DNA of 64,000 nt from Bostrychus sinensis (Eukaryota > Chordata > Actinopteri > Gobiiformes > Eleotridae): the NCBI GenBank assembly GCA_020698575.1, contig CM036254.1:28982526-29046525 (forward strand), given 5' to 3'. Below, one piece after another: positions 25,148 to 35,889 of the stretch. Within the stretch, counting starts at the first letter, position 1. Every line of letters starts with the position of its first letter. The position numbers and the translations under genes are program-made. The notes beneath the pieces were generated by a model that searched no databases, was not told the origin of the DNA, and was given only the letters and a program-made list of their open reading frames with translations.

Positions 25148-25499
25148 ATATACACTATTTTAAGTTATAAAACGTGAAATACTAATGCAAAGTTGTCCAA
25201 AATTATTTCAGCTAGAAAAAAGCATAATATGGGACCTTTAGGTGAAAGAAGTAGCCACTAGCTTCTTGTGGCTCTATGGAAAATAAAAATATTACAAACT
25301 AAACCTGAATTTTACTTTTTCATTAATGCACACTGAATGAAATGACTGAAGTATGGTTTGTTTACACATACTTTAAGACATATTCAACTAAAAAAAAACT
25401 AGCATTTATCACTCAAGGACATTTGAGATTTCAAGAGCAAATAAAGTCATTTGCAAAGTAGTACAATAATGCATGAATTATTGCATACTGTGCCTCGAT

Positions 25500-26400
25500 A
25501 ATTCCTAGTTTCACCTGTTGCAGAACACGGTGCACACATCTACAAACTTACATTTTACGTTCATGGATAAAAGTTAGGTGACCATTAAGATTCCTATCAG
25601 CAAAAAACAGGTGAAGAGAACTCGCCATTTAGCTCACCTGCTTGCACCAAAGTTCGGACTTTTCCAACAAAAACCAAAGCAGTTATATATTCAAATACGC
25701 CTCAAACAAACCAAAGCACTAACCAGTACAAAGAAATCACCTCGAATGCGGCTTTTTGAAGGAGATAATTCGGGAAATCGTGCGACCATTGTGCAGTTTG
25801 ACTTGACCACAACAAAGTGATGAGACGAGCTGGCTTGGTTTGCTTAGCTTTTGTGTCGAGTCCCCCCTCAACACAAATACGCTTCGAGAATTAAGTAATA
25901 AACCTAGATATAACGCCGTTTTCCTCGTCGTGGCAAACTCTACGTCTTGTTATTTGTCTGTCGGTGGCGTTTCGGAATGAAATACAGCGTCGGCGACTGG
26001 ACTGATTTGAATTAACGTGACGCACGAGAGCTTACAAAGACGAAGAAATAACTTGATGGAAAAAAGCGTGGCGTCAAAGTTACGCCGCTGCCGTTTTAGG
26101 GGGGGAACTTGCGTCGAGTTCTAGCGACAGATAACCTCCACGAAAGCTACACCGGTGGCGAAAAAAAAGCACGAGTAAATGCCATAGTTGTGTCGGGTTT
26201 TTTTTTTTTTTTTTTTACCTTTTTGTTTTGTAGAGCGCTTGACAGCTCAGCGAGTGGCAGCCATGATGGTTTTTTCATCCGGGGATTACAGCCGTTGAGC
26301 TGCTTTAGCCTTTAGCCCAGGCAGCGACCCACCACAGTCGCCGTCACCAGCGACCTGTCCCGGGCCTGGAACGAGCACAAACACCGCTGACAAACTGCCA
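25500..26400 (-). promoter_or_regulatory. CpG-rich candidate promoter, probably of znf518a
   Basis: CpG dinucleotides are much denser here than elsewhere in the window, especially 25840-26180 and 26230-26400. On the minus strand a good splice donor (AAGCAG/GTGAGC) lies near 25638, which could end a non-coding first exon spliced to the acceptor at 22293. Start sites cannot be fixed from sequence, and a divergent transcript is also possible. Confidence 0.5.
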
Positions 26401-27810
26401 ACACGGTTATAAAGATATTAAAACAGAGATAACCTTGTTGTACGTGTCTAGAGCAATAATAATTTAATTTGAGCTGTGTTTCATTTTGGTAAAGTGTTAA
26501 ATCTTTTGATAAATTACACAGAGCTACATGTTTTTAACAAGGTGGGTTTTCTCCCATAATTCCAAGTGATGGCTACTGTAGCTAAATGGTCTAAAGTAGA
26601 TTGGCTAAGTTGCCTTTTACATAATTAAAGTTATACTATAAAATATTAAGTAATTTCACTGCATGGCTTGTTCTGTCAGCTTTTTGACTTGTTTGATAGA
26701 AAATTGCGCCAAAGTTATAAGGTAATTACCCAGGTTTAGGCTGTGTTTTATATAAACAAAACAACAGTAGCCTGTCTTGAACGTCCTATTGTAATTGTAA
26801 GTGGGCTTTTTGTCATCAGTACCTCCTCAATACATCTGCCACCTCTAAAAGAGCTCTTGTCACCCTACCTGGTAAAGGCATAGGCCTATGTGTAGTCAGA
26901 CATTTATGAGGACAACTCTAATTTCCGAGTATTTTTAAATATTTAAAGATTCATACAGAAAATGTACTTCAATGAAGACTAAGAATAAACAACGATACAC
27001 CTGCAGCCCTGGTGGAATTTATGCAGTTTCTGGACAAACATAATGTGTTGTATGACTTGTTCCATATATGCAAAATAACAGTTGTATTAACAATGAGTAG
27101 TGCAAGTTTTTAGTCTCTGAACTTACAGTATTCAGTAGCCTGTTATTTATGCATCATTACAACTGAAAACAGTCTTATAAAGTTTGTCTTTACTCAATAT
27201 AGAATACAAATATACTAAAGCTTTAGCTTTGGACATGTTTGTGAGACATCTTGCTTAACAACATGTTAATTATTGCTTTACATGGACAGAGCTGCCATTT
27301 TAGACACTGGCATATTTTTTAACATTGTGGAAAGAGTGTTGAAAATTAAATTAATGAAATGAGTGTAAACTCATATGCTTTGTTGCTATGTTTTATAAGC
27401 AACAAAATAGTACTTTATCCTATTTTGTCCAAACGTTGGCAGTAGATATATTATCCCCCTTGCCACCCTGAGATTTTTTCTCTAGATCTACCCGTATTGA
27501 TGATTGTTCAAATTAAAATTAAAATTCAAAAGTTCAAAAATAATAAATGACAAATATTTTCAAATCATCTTTTCCAAGTACCCCCTGCAATGTGCTTGTG
27601 TGGACTGCTCTACCCCTGGTTGGGAAACACTGATGTAGAAGACAAATATGGCAGCGCAGCAGCATAATCAAAATTAAACTTTCTAATAAAACAAAATAAA
27701 AAAGTTAAATCTTAATTTAGTACAGACCCCACAAGTGACAGGTTCAAAGAAGTTGCACACACAGTTTGGTATTGAGATTAGTGTTCTATCTCATACATTT
27801 TTTTGAAGGA
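26401..27810. other. Intergenic AT-rich sequence
   Basis: No exon or complete mobile element recognised. Near 27590-27640 is a fragment ending GGTTGGGAAACACTGATG that resembles a hAT MITE terminus. Confidence 0.4.
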
Positions 27811-27817
27811 GCGAAAT

Positions 27818-28035
27818 AATAATAATAATAACGCATTGGATTTATATAGCACCTTTCTAGATACCCAAAGTGCTTTACATTGCATTCATTCGCTCCTCAG
27901 TCACACTCAACAGTAGTAAGCTACTTCTGTAGCTACTGTTGTCCTGGGGCAGACTGACAGAAGCATGGCTGCCCTTCTGCACCTACAGCCTTTTTGACCA
28001 CCACCAAACACAGCCACACTGACACATTCAATTAA
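27818..28035 (-). mobile_element. SINE fragment
   Basis: Minus-strand copy of the tail and body shared with the other SINEs: GGATTTATATAGCACCTTTC (tail, seen on plus), CCTGGGGCAGACTGACAGAA, then a CCACCACCAAACAC block. The RNA-derived head is not recognisable. Confidence 0.65.
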
Positions 28036-28324
28036 TATAATTAACATTAATTTAGACTTTTGTAGACAGCAAGAATGAGTAGTTGTTGTTATAGGCTATA
28101 TAGGCTATATTTTTATTTACTATGAATAATAGCATTCAAATCTGATTCTCAGTTTAGGTGAATTTATTAAATTAGGATTTGTTATCATTGATGGATTAAT
28201 TTGGAGCATACAGTGTAGTCCACCACACTTCTGTCACTGGGCCTGCTAGTCCAGAGTTTACAATAAAATTAAGAAATGCAATTCAAAATACGTAGCATTT
28301 ATATGTTAATTATTAACACTGATT

Positions 28325-28684
28325 TAGGGAGACCATATGTCCCTATTTAAAGGGGACAGTCCAAGTTTTAGGCTCCTTGTCCCATCTCCCAACAAATATC
28401 TGTAAAATTACTAATATTTTGTTTTTAACAAATCATGACCCACCCATTTGTCCCAGCCAATAGAAAAGCATAGGAAACTTAAAATCTTTTGTCACTCAAT
28501 TTATTTAGCCTTCATTGTTTTTATCAATAAATTCCCTCATATTCAAAACTTAAGGCCTAGTGTCATGTGCTCTGAATTACATGACAGAAAATGTTATGGA
28601 TTTTGGAAGCTTTTTTGTCACTTGGTAAGTTCAAATGCACCATGATATGTGAGGGAAAAAATGGGTGTCAAATCTGGTCACCCA
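28325..28684. mobile_element. hAT MITE, AGGGTGACCAGAT family, copy 1
   Basis: The ends are TAGGGAGACCATATGTCC and AAATCTGGTCACCCA. The duplicated flank ACACTGATT occurs at 28316-28324 and 28685-28693. Two further copies of the family are at 35509-35881 and 49059-50869. Confidence 0.88.
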
Positions 28685-28699
28685 ACACTGATTGCTACA

Positions 28700-29984
28700 T
28701 AAAATAATAAAATGGCTAAACGTTGATACACTCGCTAATGTTTCTAACCAGGCTCTGATATTTGTAAAAGCCCTTGTAGGAACAGGCTTTGCAAATTACC
28801 CTACTACAAATGCTTTAGACCCAAATAAAAGAGATGTTTCAACTGATAATGTATTGAACCTGAGACAGAATAATGTCAGAATATCACAGTACACCAACAC
28901 AAAAAGAACACATTTAACAACAAGTGGCAATTCTAGAGAGGGAACTATTCCCTTCTGCATTCTATTAGATGCAGTTTAATTTAAAACCAAAATACATAAA
29001 ATAAAAAAGTGCAATTCAAAAGAATTTAAGCACACAAAATGTACTTTTCTTCTGATGACCTTTTCGGTGGTAAATACTGAAATACGTTACACTTTGAGGA
29101 GAATTCAGCAGCGCTCACGTCAACCTTAGGTGTAACACATAACTACCTCTTTAAACTTTTTTATTAATCTTTTTTTTTTTTTTTTTTTTTGGCAAAGGTT
29201 AAAAATTGTTCTGCAACCAACCTTTGGGTCCCGACCCCCCAGTTGAGAATCACTGCTTAAGTCTAAGTATTAAGCTTGTCCCTAGTAAATAAACATTAGC
29301 TTAAATAAAATAGATTTTATGCTGATTTAATTTTTTCCATTTTGGGTCATATTAGCCTATATCTACTGTCAGTGAATATGTGAAGTAATTCTGTGAAAAA
29401 GACATTAGATCATAGTTTGATGCACTGTAACACAATTGTACATTTGTAATAAGTGTAAAATGAGTTGCAAACTTAAGATCACTTTGTATATGTGGGAGAA
29501 TGCTTGTAACTAAATATGTACTCCCCTCTTGACTGCTTGGCATAGAGTTCAGGAAATTAGCTCTTTTAACTGCTTTGTGGAGAATATTTACTACACTCTA
29601 AAGTAGCCTATTAGAATTTGTGTGAATGCTAACTCCAGTAGTTTGCATCCTAAATTGCTCTATTGTTTGAGGCTACTATTGGAGTGCTTCTTCCAGTATT
29701 AAAACAGTGTAACTAAAACCATTTGGCAATGATCTCTCCCAGAATGCTTTGCCATGTGATGACACATTCCAGTGCTTTTCCAGGAGGGACATATTTAGAA
29801 AAGTTGCGCATGGAGCCTGGTACGGAGATAAATGTTGTATCCCATTCATTTTTACAAGGGAGCAAAATAAAAATATTATTTTAGATGTTTTTGGGCAGCA
29901 GGAAAAGATGGTTGTTGTTTATATATTTATTAAAAAATACTCTGAATTAATATGACCCATATCTGAGTTAGGTGTGGTTACTAA
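28700..29984. other. Intergenic AT-rich sequence
   Basis: No gene supported. There is a T-run at 29169-29190, and at 29225-29260 a fragment resembling a hAT MITE end (CAGTTGAGAATCACTG). Confidence 0.4.
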
Positions 29985-30115
29985 AGTTAACTTATTAAAG
30001 TAGGATTTGTGGTGATTGATGAATTAAATCTGAGCATACAATGTCAAACTGTTGTGGTCCAACACATTTCTGTAACTACTTGTTCTGCTTATCATTAAAA
30101 TTAAGAAAGGTAAAC
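29985..30115. repeat. Dispersed repeat fragment (three copies in window)
   Basis: The text TGATGAATTAAATCTGAGCA, then GTGGTCCAACACATTTCTGT, recurs diverged at about 28150-28285 and inverted at about 58195-58330. It ends about 30 bp before the tandem-array block. Confidence 0.6.
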
Positions 30116-30159
30116 TAGAATCTCTGCAATGGCTGAAGCCATTGCAAGTGGTTGCATTG

Positions 30160-31060
30160 GCTGAAAAAGTAGTTGAAGTAGTTGTAGTAGTCGCAAAAGT
30201 AGTTGAAGTAGTAGATTAGATGTTGTAGTAGAATGAGTTGTAAAGAAGTTGTAGTTGAAGTATTGGTAAAGAGGTTGAAGTAGAAAGAGTTTTAAATAAG
30301 TTGTACTTGGAAAGAATTTGTAGCTGTAGTAGTAGTAGTAGACATAGTACTAGTAATACAGTAAGAGTAGAAAAGAAGTCGGAGTAAAAGTTGTTGTAAA
30401 GAAGTTGTAGTACCAGTAGTAATCGTCAATAAGTTGTTGTAGCACTAGTCAATAAATTGTAGTAGTAATGGTAGTAGTTGTACAGAAGTTGAAGTAGTAG
30501 TAGAAGCAGTTGTAAAGTAGTAGGAGCACAATATGACCACAAGTAGTACTGTAGTAGCAGCAGCAGCAGGAATAGTAGTAGTAGTTGTAGTAATAGCAAA
30601 GTTGTAGTAGTAGTATTAGTAAAGATGTACTAGTAGTAGTAGTAGTGGTGGTGGTAAAGAAGTTGTAGTAGCAGTAATACATAGGTTGCAGTAATAGTAG
30701 TAGTAAAGAAGTAGTAGTAGCAGTATTAAATAAGTTGCAGTAGTAGTAAAGAAGTACTCGTAGTAGTAGTAGTGGTAAAGAAGTTGAAGTAGGAAGAGTT
30801 GTAAAGAAGTTGTAGTAGAAGTAGTTGTAAAGAAGTTTTAGTACCACTCGTAGTAGTAAATAAGTTCTTGAAGCAGTAGTAAAGAAATTGTAGTAGTAGT
30901 AGCAGTTGTACAGAAGTCGAAGTACTAGTAGCACTTCTAAAGTAATAGTAGCACAGTAATAGCATGACTAGTACACTAGTAGTGGTACAGTAGGAGTTGT
31001 ACAGTAGGAGTTGCACAGTAGGAGTTGCACAGTAGGAGTTGTTGGAGTACTAGTAATAGT
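30160..31060. repeat. Degenerate TAG/TTG trinucleotide low-complexity region
   Basis: About 0.9 kb of imperfect GTAGTAGTAGTTGTA and AAGAAGTTGTAGTAG words. The tyrosine/leucine/threonine-rich open frames on the minus strand follow from the three-base periodicity and are not genes. Confidence 0.93.
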
Positions 31061-31069
31061 AGTATTGAG

Positions 31070-33255
31070 TTTTACAGTGCTTTTACTGTGAAATGTCCTA
31101 TTTTAGTGTTTTACAGTGCTTTTATTGTGAAAATCCCTATTTTAGTGTTTTACAGTGCCTTTATTGTGAAAATCTCTTTTTTAATGTTTGCTTTTAATGT
31201 GAAAAGCCCTATTTTAGTGTTTTATAGTGCTTTTATTGTCAAAATCCCTATTTTAGTGTTTTACAGTGCTTTTATTGTGAAAAACCGTATTTTGTTGTTT
31301 TGCAGTGCTTTTATTGTGAAAAGCCCTGTTTTGCACAGTGGCAGAGCGGTTAGCGTTCTAGCCTCGTGGGTTCGAGCCCCGGGCGGACCAATACACACCA
31401 TCACACGAACTCTCTGGGTGGAGTCTGCATGTCCTCTCCGTGTTACCGTGGGTTCTCTCCGGGCACTCTGGCTTCCTCCCACCGTCCAAACACATGCATG
31501 TGTTGGTGAATTGGTGACTCTAAATTGACCCTAGTGAATGAATGTGAGAGTGAATGGTTGTCTGTCTGTGTTCGTCTCTGTGTCAGCCCTGCGACAAGTT
31601 GGCCCCTGTCCAGGGTGTACCCCGCCTTCGGCCCAAAGTTACTGGGATAGGCTCCAGTCACCCGCGACCCCTAACGGGAAAAGCGGTAGAAAATGAATGA
31701 ATGAAAGCCCTGTTTTAGTGTTTTACAGTGCTTTTATTGTGAAAAGCCCTGTTTTAGTGTTTTACAGTGCTTTTATTGTGAAAAGCCCTGTTTTGGTGTT
31801 TTACAGTGCTTCTATTCTGAAAATTCCTATTTTGTGTTTTTACAGTGCTTTTATTGTGAAAATTCCTATTTTAGTGTTTTACAGTGCTTTTATTGTGAAA
31901 ATCCCTATTTTAGTGTTTTACAGTGCTTTTATTGTGAAAAACCCTATTTTAGTGTTTTACAGTGCTTTTATTGTGAAAAACCCTTTTTTAGTGATTTACT
32001 GTGCTTTTATTGTGAAAATCTCTATTTGTGTTTTTTACAGTGCTTTTATTGTGAAAATTCTTATTTTAGTGTTTTACAGTGCTTTTATTGTGAAAATCTC
32101 TATTTCAGTGTTTTACAGTGCTTTTATTCTGAAAAACCCTATTTTGTTGTTTTACAGTGCTTTTATTGTGAAAAACCCTATTTTAGTGTGTTACAGTGCT
32201 TTTATTGTGAAAACCCCTTTTTTAGTGTTTTACAGTGCTTCTATTCTGAAAATCTCTATTTTAGTGTTTTACAGTGCTTTTATTGTGAAAATCTCTATTT
32301 TAGTGTTTTACAGTGCTTTTATTGTGAAAATCCCTATTTTAGTGTTTTACAGTGCTTTTATTATGAAAATCCCTATTTGTGTGTTTTACAGTGCTTTTAT
32401 TGTGAAAAACCCTATTTTGTTGTTTTACAGTGCTTTTATTGTGAAAAGCCCTGTTTTAGTGTTTTACAGTGCTTTTAATGTGAAAATCCCTATTTTAGTG
32501 TTTTACAGTGCTTTTATTGTGAAAAACCCTATTTTGTTGTTTTGCAGTGCTTTTATTGTGAAAAGCCCTGTTTTAGTGTTTTACAGTGCTTTTATTGTGA
32601 AAAACCCTGTTTTAGTGTTTTACAGTGCTTTTATTGTGAAAAGCCCTATTTTAGTGTTTTAAAGTGCTTTTATTCTGAAAATCCCTATTTTAGTTTTTTA
32701 CAGTGCTTTTATTGTGAAAAACCTTATTTTGTTGTTTTGCAGTGCTTTTATTGTGAAAAACCCTGTTTTAGTGTTTTACAGTGCTTTTATTGTGAAAAGC
32801 CCTATTTTAGTGTTTTACAGTGCTTTTATTCTGAAAATCCCTATTTTAGTTTTTTACAGTGCTTTTATCGTGAAAAACCTTATTTTGTTGTTTTGCAGTG
32901 CTTTTATTGTGAAAAGCCCTGTTTTAGTGTTTTACAGTGCTTTTATTGTGAAAAGCCTTGTTTTAGTGTTTTACAGTGCTTTTATTGTGAAAAGCCCTAT
33001 TTTAGTGTTTTACAGTGCTTTTATTGTGAAAAACCTTATTTTAGTGTTTTACAGTGCTTTTATTGTGAAAATCCTTATTTTGGTGTTTTACAGTGCTTTT
33101 ATTGTGAAAACCCTTATTTTAGTGTTTTGCTGTGCAGTTATTGTGAAAATCTGTGTGTTTTACAGTGCTTTTATTGTAAAAATTCCTGTTTTAGTGTTTT
33201 ACAGTCCTTTTATTGTGAAAATCCCTACCATTGCATTTTGCAATGCTTTTATTTT
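31070..33255. repeat. 39-bp minisatellite, roughly 46 units, interrupted by a SINE
   Basis: Each unit reads AGTGTTTTACAGTGCTTTTA, then TTGTGAAAATCCCTATTTT. Variants at the AATCCCTATTTT, AACCCTATTTTG and AGCCCTGTTTTA positions mark unit types. A four-unit (156-bp) higher-order repeat is visible from about 32640 to 32935. Since 39 is a multiple of three, two plus-strand frames stay open for hundreds of codons (FYSAFIVK and LQCFYCEN motifs). I do not call these genes. Confidence 0.97.
31333..31703 (+). mobile_element. Near-complete tRNA-derived SINE with 13-bp target duplication
   Basis: Box A-like GTGGCAGAGCGGTTAGCGTT and box B GGTTCGAGCCC are followed by the body (CTGGGTGGAGTCTGCATGTC), the 3' domain (CCCTGCGACAAGTTGGCCCC, GGGATAGGCTCCAGTCACCC) and a (GAAT)n tail. 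AAAGCCCTGTTTT, part of a satellite unit, occurs at 31320-31332 and again at 31704-31716. The insertion is therefore clean and happened into the array. Confidence 0.95.
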
Positions 33256-33837
33256 GAAAATCTACTACTACTACTATTACTACTACTACTACAAATAGTA
33301 CTACTACAACCACTTAAAGATAAAGAAAGTGAAAACTTAGTCCTGAATTGCTATTACTTCCTCTTAAAATGAATGGAAAGTTTTGTTGAGCTTTTATTGT
33401 GAAGGTAGTATTATGTGTACTTTTACTACAAGTACTTAAAATTTCACTACAACTACTTAATGCTGTAATGTACTGAATTACTCTAGAACTGTAAATTAAA
33501 CACTTAAAGAACACTGAAAAAATATGAATGAAAAGTATTAATATGAGTGTAAGTACTATGTAGTATTATTACTACAAATATAAGTACTACAAGTTATAGT
33601 ACTTAAAATACTACAGTACTGAAGGTGTAGTAGTAATTTAGGTGAACTATTTCATCAGGTCGAACAATTGATAAGTTAAAGAGTTGAAGATTTGAAGGGT
33701 TAGAAAAAGTATTACTATAAAATGTATAAGTACTATGTAGTATTACTACTACAAATTAAAGTACTACAAGTTAAAGTACTTAAAATACTAAAGTACTGAA
33801 GGAGTTGAGGTACTAATGAAGTTGAAGTTTCTTATGA
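33256..33837. repeat. Low-complexity linker between satellites
   Basis: It has CTACTACTA runs at 33263-33310 and two related segments (around 33540-33610 and 33710-33800) with AAGTACTATGTAGTATTA and TACTACAAGTTA. This suggests a local duplication of about 170 bp. Confidence 0.65.
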
Positions 33838-35190
33838 AGTTGGACCGTTGGATCAGTTGGATAAGTTGGATAAGTTGGATAAGTTGGACAGTTGGATAAG
33901 TTGGATCAGTTGGATAAGTTGGACAGTTGGATAAGTTGGATCAGTTGGATCAGTTGGATCAGTTGGATAAGTTGGATCAGTTGGATCAGTTGGATAAGTT
34001 GGATCAGTTGGATCAGTTGGATAAGTTGGATCAGTTGGATAAGTTGGACAGTTGGATCAGTTGGATAAGTTGGATAAGTTGGATCAGTTGGATAAGTTGG
34101 ATCAGTTGGATAAGTTGGAAGTTGGACAGTTGGATCAGTTGGATAAGTTGGATCAGTTGGATAAGTTGGACAGTTGGATCAGTTGGATGAGTTGGATCAG
34201 TTGGATCAGTTGGATAAGTTGGATCAGTTGGATAAGTTGGATCAGTTGGATAAGTTGGATAAGTTGGATAAGTTGGACAGTTGGATAAGTTGGATAAGTT
34301 GGACAGTTGGATAAGTTGGATAAGTTGGATAAGTTGGACAGTTGGATAAGTTGGATAAGTTGGATCAGTTGGATAAGTTGGATAAGTTGAACAGTTGGAT
34401 CAGTTGGATAAGTTGGATAAGTTGGATAAGTTGGACAGTTGGATAAGTTGGATAAGTTGGACAGTTGGATAAGTTGGATAAGTTGGATAAGTTGGACAGT
34501 TGGATAAGTTGGATCAGTTGGATAAGTTGGATAAGTTGAACAGTTGGATAAGTTGGATCAGTTGGATAAGTTGGATAAGTTGGACAGTTGGATCAGTTGG
34601 ATAAGTTGGATAAGTTGGACAGTTGGATCAGTTGGATAAGTTGAATAAGTTGGACAGTTGGATCAGTTGGATAAGTTGGATAAGTTGGATAAGTTGGACA
34701 GTTGGATAAGTTGGATCAGTTGGATAAGTTGGATCAGTTGAATAAGTTGGATAAGTTGGACAGTTGGATAAGTTGGATAAGTTGGACAGTTGGATAAGTT
34801 GGATAAGTTGGATCAGTTGGATAAGTTGGATAAGTTGGACAGTTGGATAAGTTAGATAAGTTGGATAAGTTGGACAGTTGGATAAGTTGGATAAGTTGGA
34901 TAAGTTGGACAGTTGGATAAGTTGGATAAGTTGGATAAGTTGGACAGTTGGATAAGTTAGATAAGTTGGATAAGTTGGATATGTTGGACAGTTGGATAAG
35001 TTGGATAAGTTGGATAAGTTGGACAGTTGGATAAGTTGGATCAGTTGGATCAGTTGGATAAGTTGGATAAGTTGGACAGTTGGATCAGTTGGATCAGTTG
35101 GATAAGTTGGATCAGTTGGATCAGTTGGACAGTTACACAGTTGGACAGTTACACAGTTGGACAGTTACACAGTTGGACAGTTACACAGTT
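33838..35190. repeat. 9/8-bp minisatellite (GTTGGATAA, GTTGGATCA, GTTGGACA)
   Basis: About 150 tandem units of three main kinds: two 9-mers differing at one base and an 8-mer. The units form recurring patterns, for example one GTTGGACA followed by two or three GTTGGATAA. At the right end (35128-35190) the array changes to 16-bp CAGTTACACAGTTGGA units. The open frames (DKLDQL, ISWISW) are artefacts of the period. Confidence 0.97.
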
Positions 35191-35508
35191 GCATGGTTAG
35201 AACAGTTCAATGGTTAGACCAGGTTTAACAGATGCCCTATTAAAATGAATGGGAAAAGTACTACAAAGTATTTGAAATACTTCAAAAAGTACAAGAGGTA
35301 CAAATACCAAAAGTAATAGCACACTGGAGACTAATAAGTGGAACAGTTTAAAAGTTGAATGACGTGAATACGTGAAACGGTTTTTGAGTTGAAATCTCCG
35401 GAAATTTTGTGGAAGTGGAAACTATAATAATAATAAAGAAAAGGAAAAACTACAAGTGGTTGCATTGTTTCCAATGCAACCACTTAATTAAATATTGTTT
35501 AGCTTATA

Positions 35509-35881
35509 CAGGGTGACCAGATGTCCCTAATTAGCTGGCACAGTCCCAGTTTTAGGCTCCTTGTCCCATGTCCCAAGACATATCTGTAAACACACTAAAA
35601 TGTCCCAGTTTTCTACAAACTATGTCCCAGTTGTCCCAATTTTAACCAATAGAAAAGTATAGGAAACTTAAGACACATTTGTCCAAAGACTTTGTCACTA
35701 AATTTATTTACAATGTCTTTATCAATACATTTCCATTAAGAACCTATAGCGTCATGTATTTTAACACAACCAAAAAATGTATGGATTTCAGAAGCTTTTT
35801 GTCACTTGGTGAGTTCAAATGCGCCGTGTTAAGTGAAAACAGTATGTGTACCAGTTGTTGGGTTTAAAAATGGTCATCCTA
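35509..35881. mobile_element. hAT MITE, AGGGTGACCAGAT family, copy 2
   Basis: The ends are CAGGGTGACCAGATGTCC and AATGGTCATCCTA. AGCTTATA at 35501-35508 and 35882-35889 is a perfect 8-bp target duplication. It lies 24 bp beyond the right border of the tandem-array block. Confidence 0.9.
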
Positions 35882-35889
35882 AGCTTATA

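Larger units (their letters stand above)
23584..25243. mobile_element. MITE with AAAGGTCCC-type ends, carrying two nested elements
   Basis: The left end AAAGGTCCCCTATTATGCT and the right end AGCATAATATGGGACCTTT are inverted. Without the 5S-derived SINE (23957-24282) and the hAT MITE (24372-25147), the host element is about 0.55 kb. Related copies are at about 40949-42775 and, in reverse orientation, about 46555-47600. Confidence 0.75.
30146..35485. repeat. Composite tandem-repeat block bounded by 15-bp inverted repeats
   Basis: The left boundary AAGTGGTTGCATTGG (30146-30160) recurs exactly inverted at 35471-35485. Between them lie a TAG/TTG-rich region, a 39-bp satellite with a SINE insertion, AT-rich linkers and a 9/8-bp satellite. 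Outside the left edge is a 9-bp-arm hairpin (GCAATGGCT-GA-AGCCATTGC, 30126-30145). The right edge is itself a hairpin with 14-bp arms (35454-35467, 35472-35485). Whether the block is one mobile unit is inference. Confidence 0.7.

Noticed and set aside
30449..31016. Tyrosine/leucine-rich minus-strand open frames
   Set aside because: Artefact of the TAG/TTG low-complexity region.
31333..31410. tRNA gene (box A and box B present)
   Set aside because: No cloverleaf could be drawn. The boxes belong to the head of a SINE with a body, tail and target duplication.
31070..33255. CRISPR-like regular repeats
   Set aside because: The repeats are contiguous with no unique spacers, in eukaryotic DNA.
31697..33372. 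Long plus-strand open frames (up to about 320 codons)
   Set aside because: They are produced by the 39-bp tandem repeat. Two frames are open at once, no start context or domain is present, and the sequence is purely periodic.
33927..34288. Open frames of DKLDQL and ISWISW repeats
   Set aside because: Artefact of the 9-bp satellite; the 8-bp units break the frames.
35454..35485. Helitron 3' hairpin
   Set aside because: The hairpin is not followed by CTRR and no Rep/helicase sequence is present. Inverted ends also argue against a Helitron.
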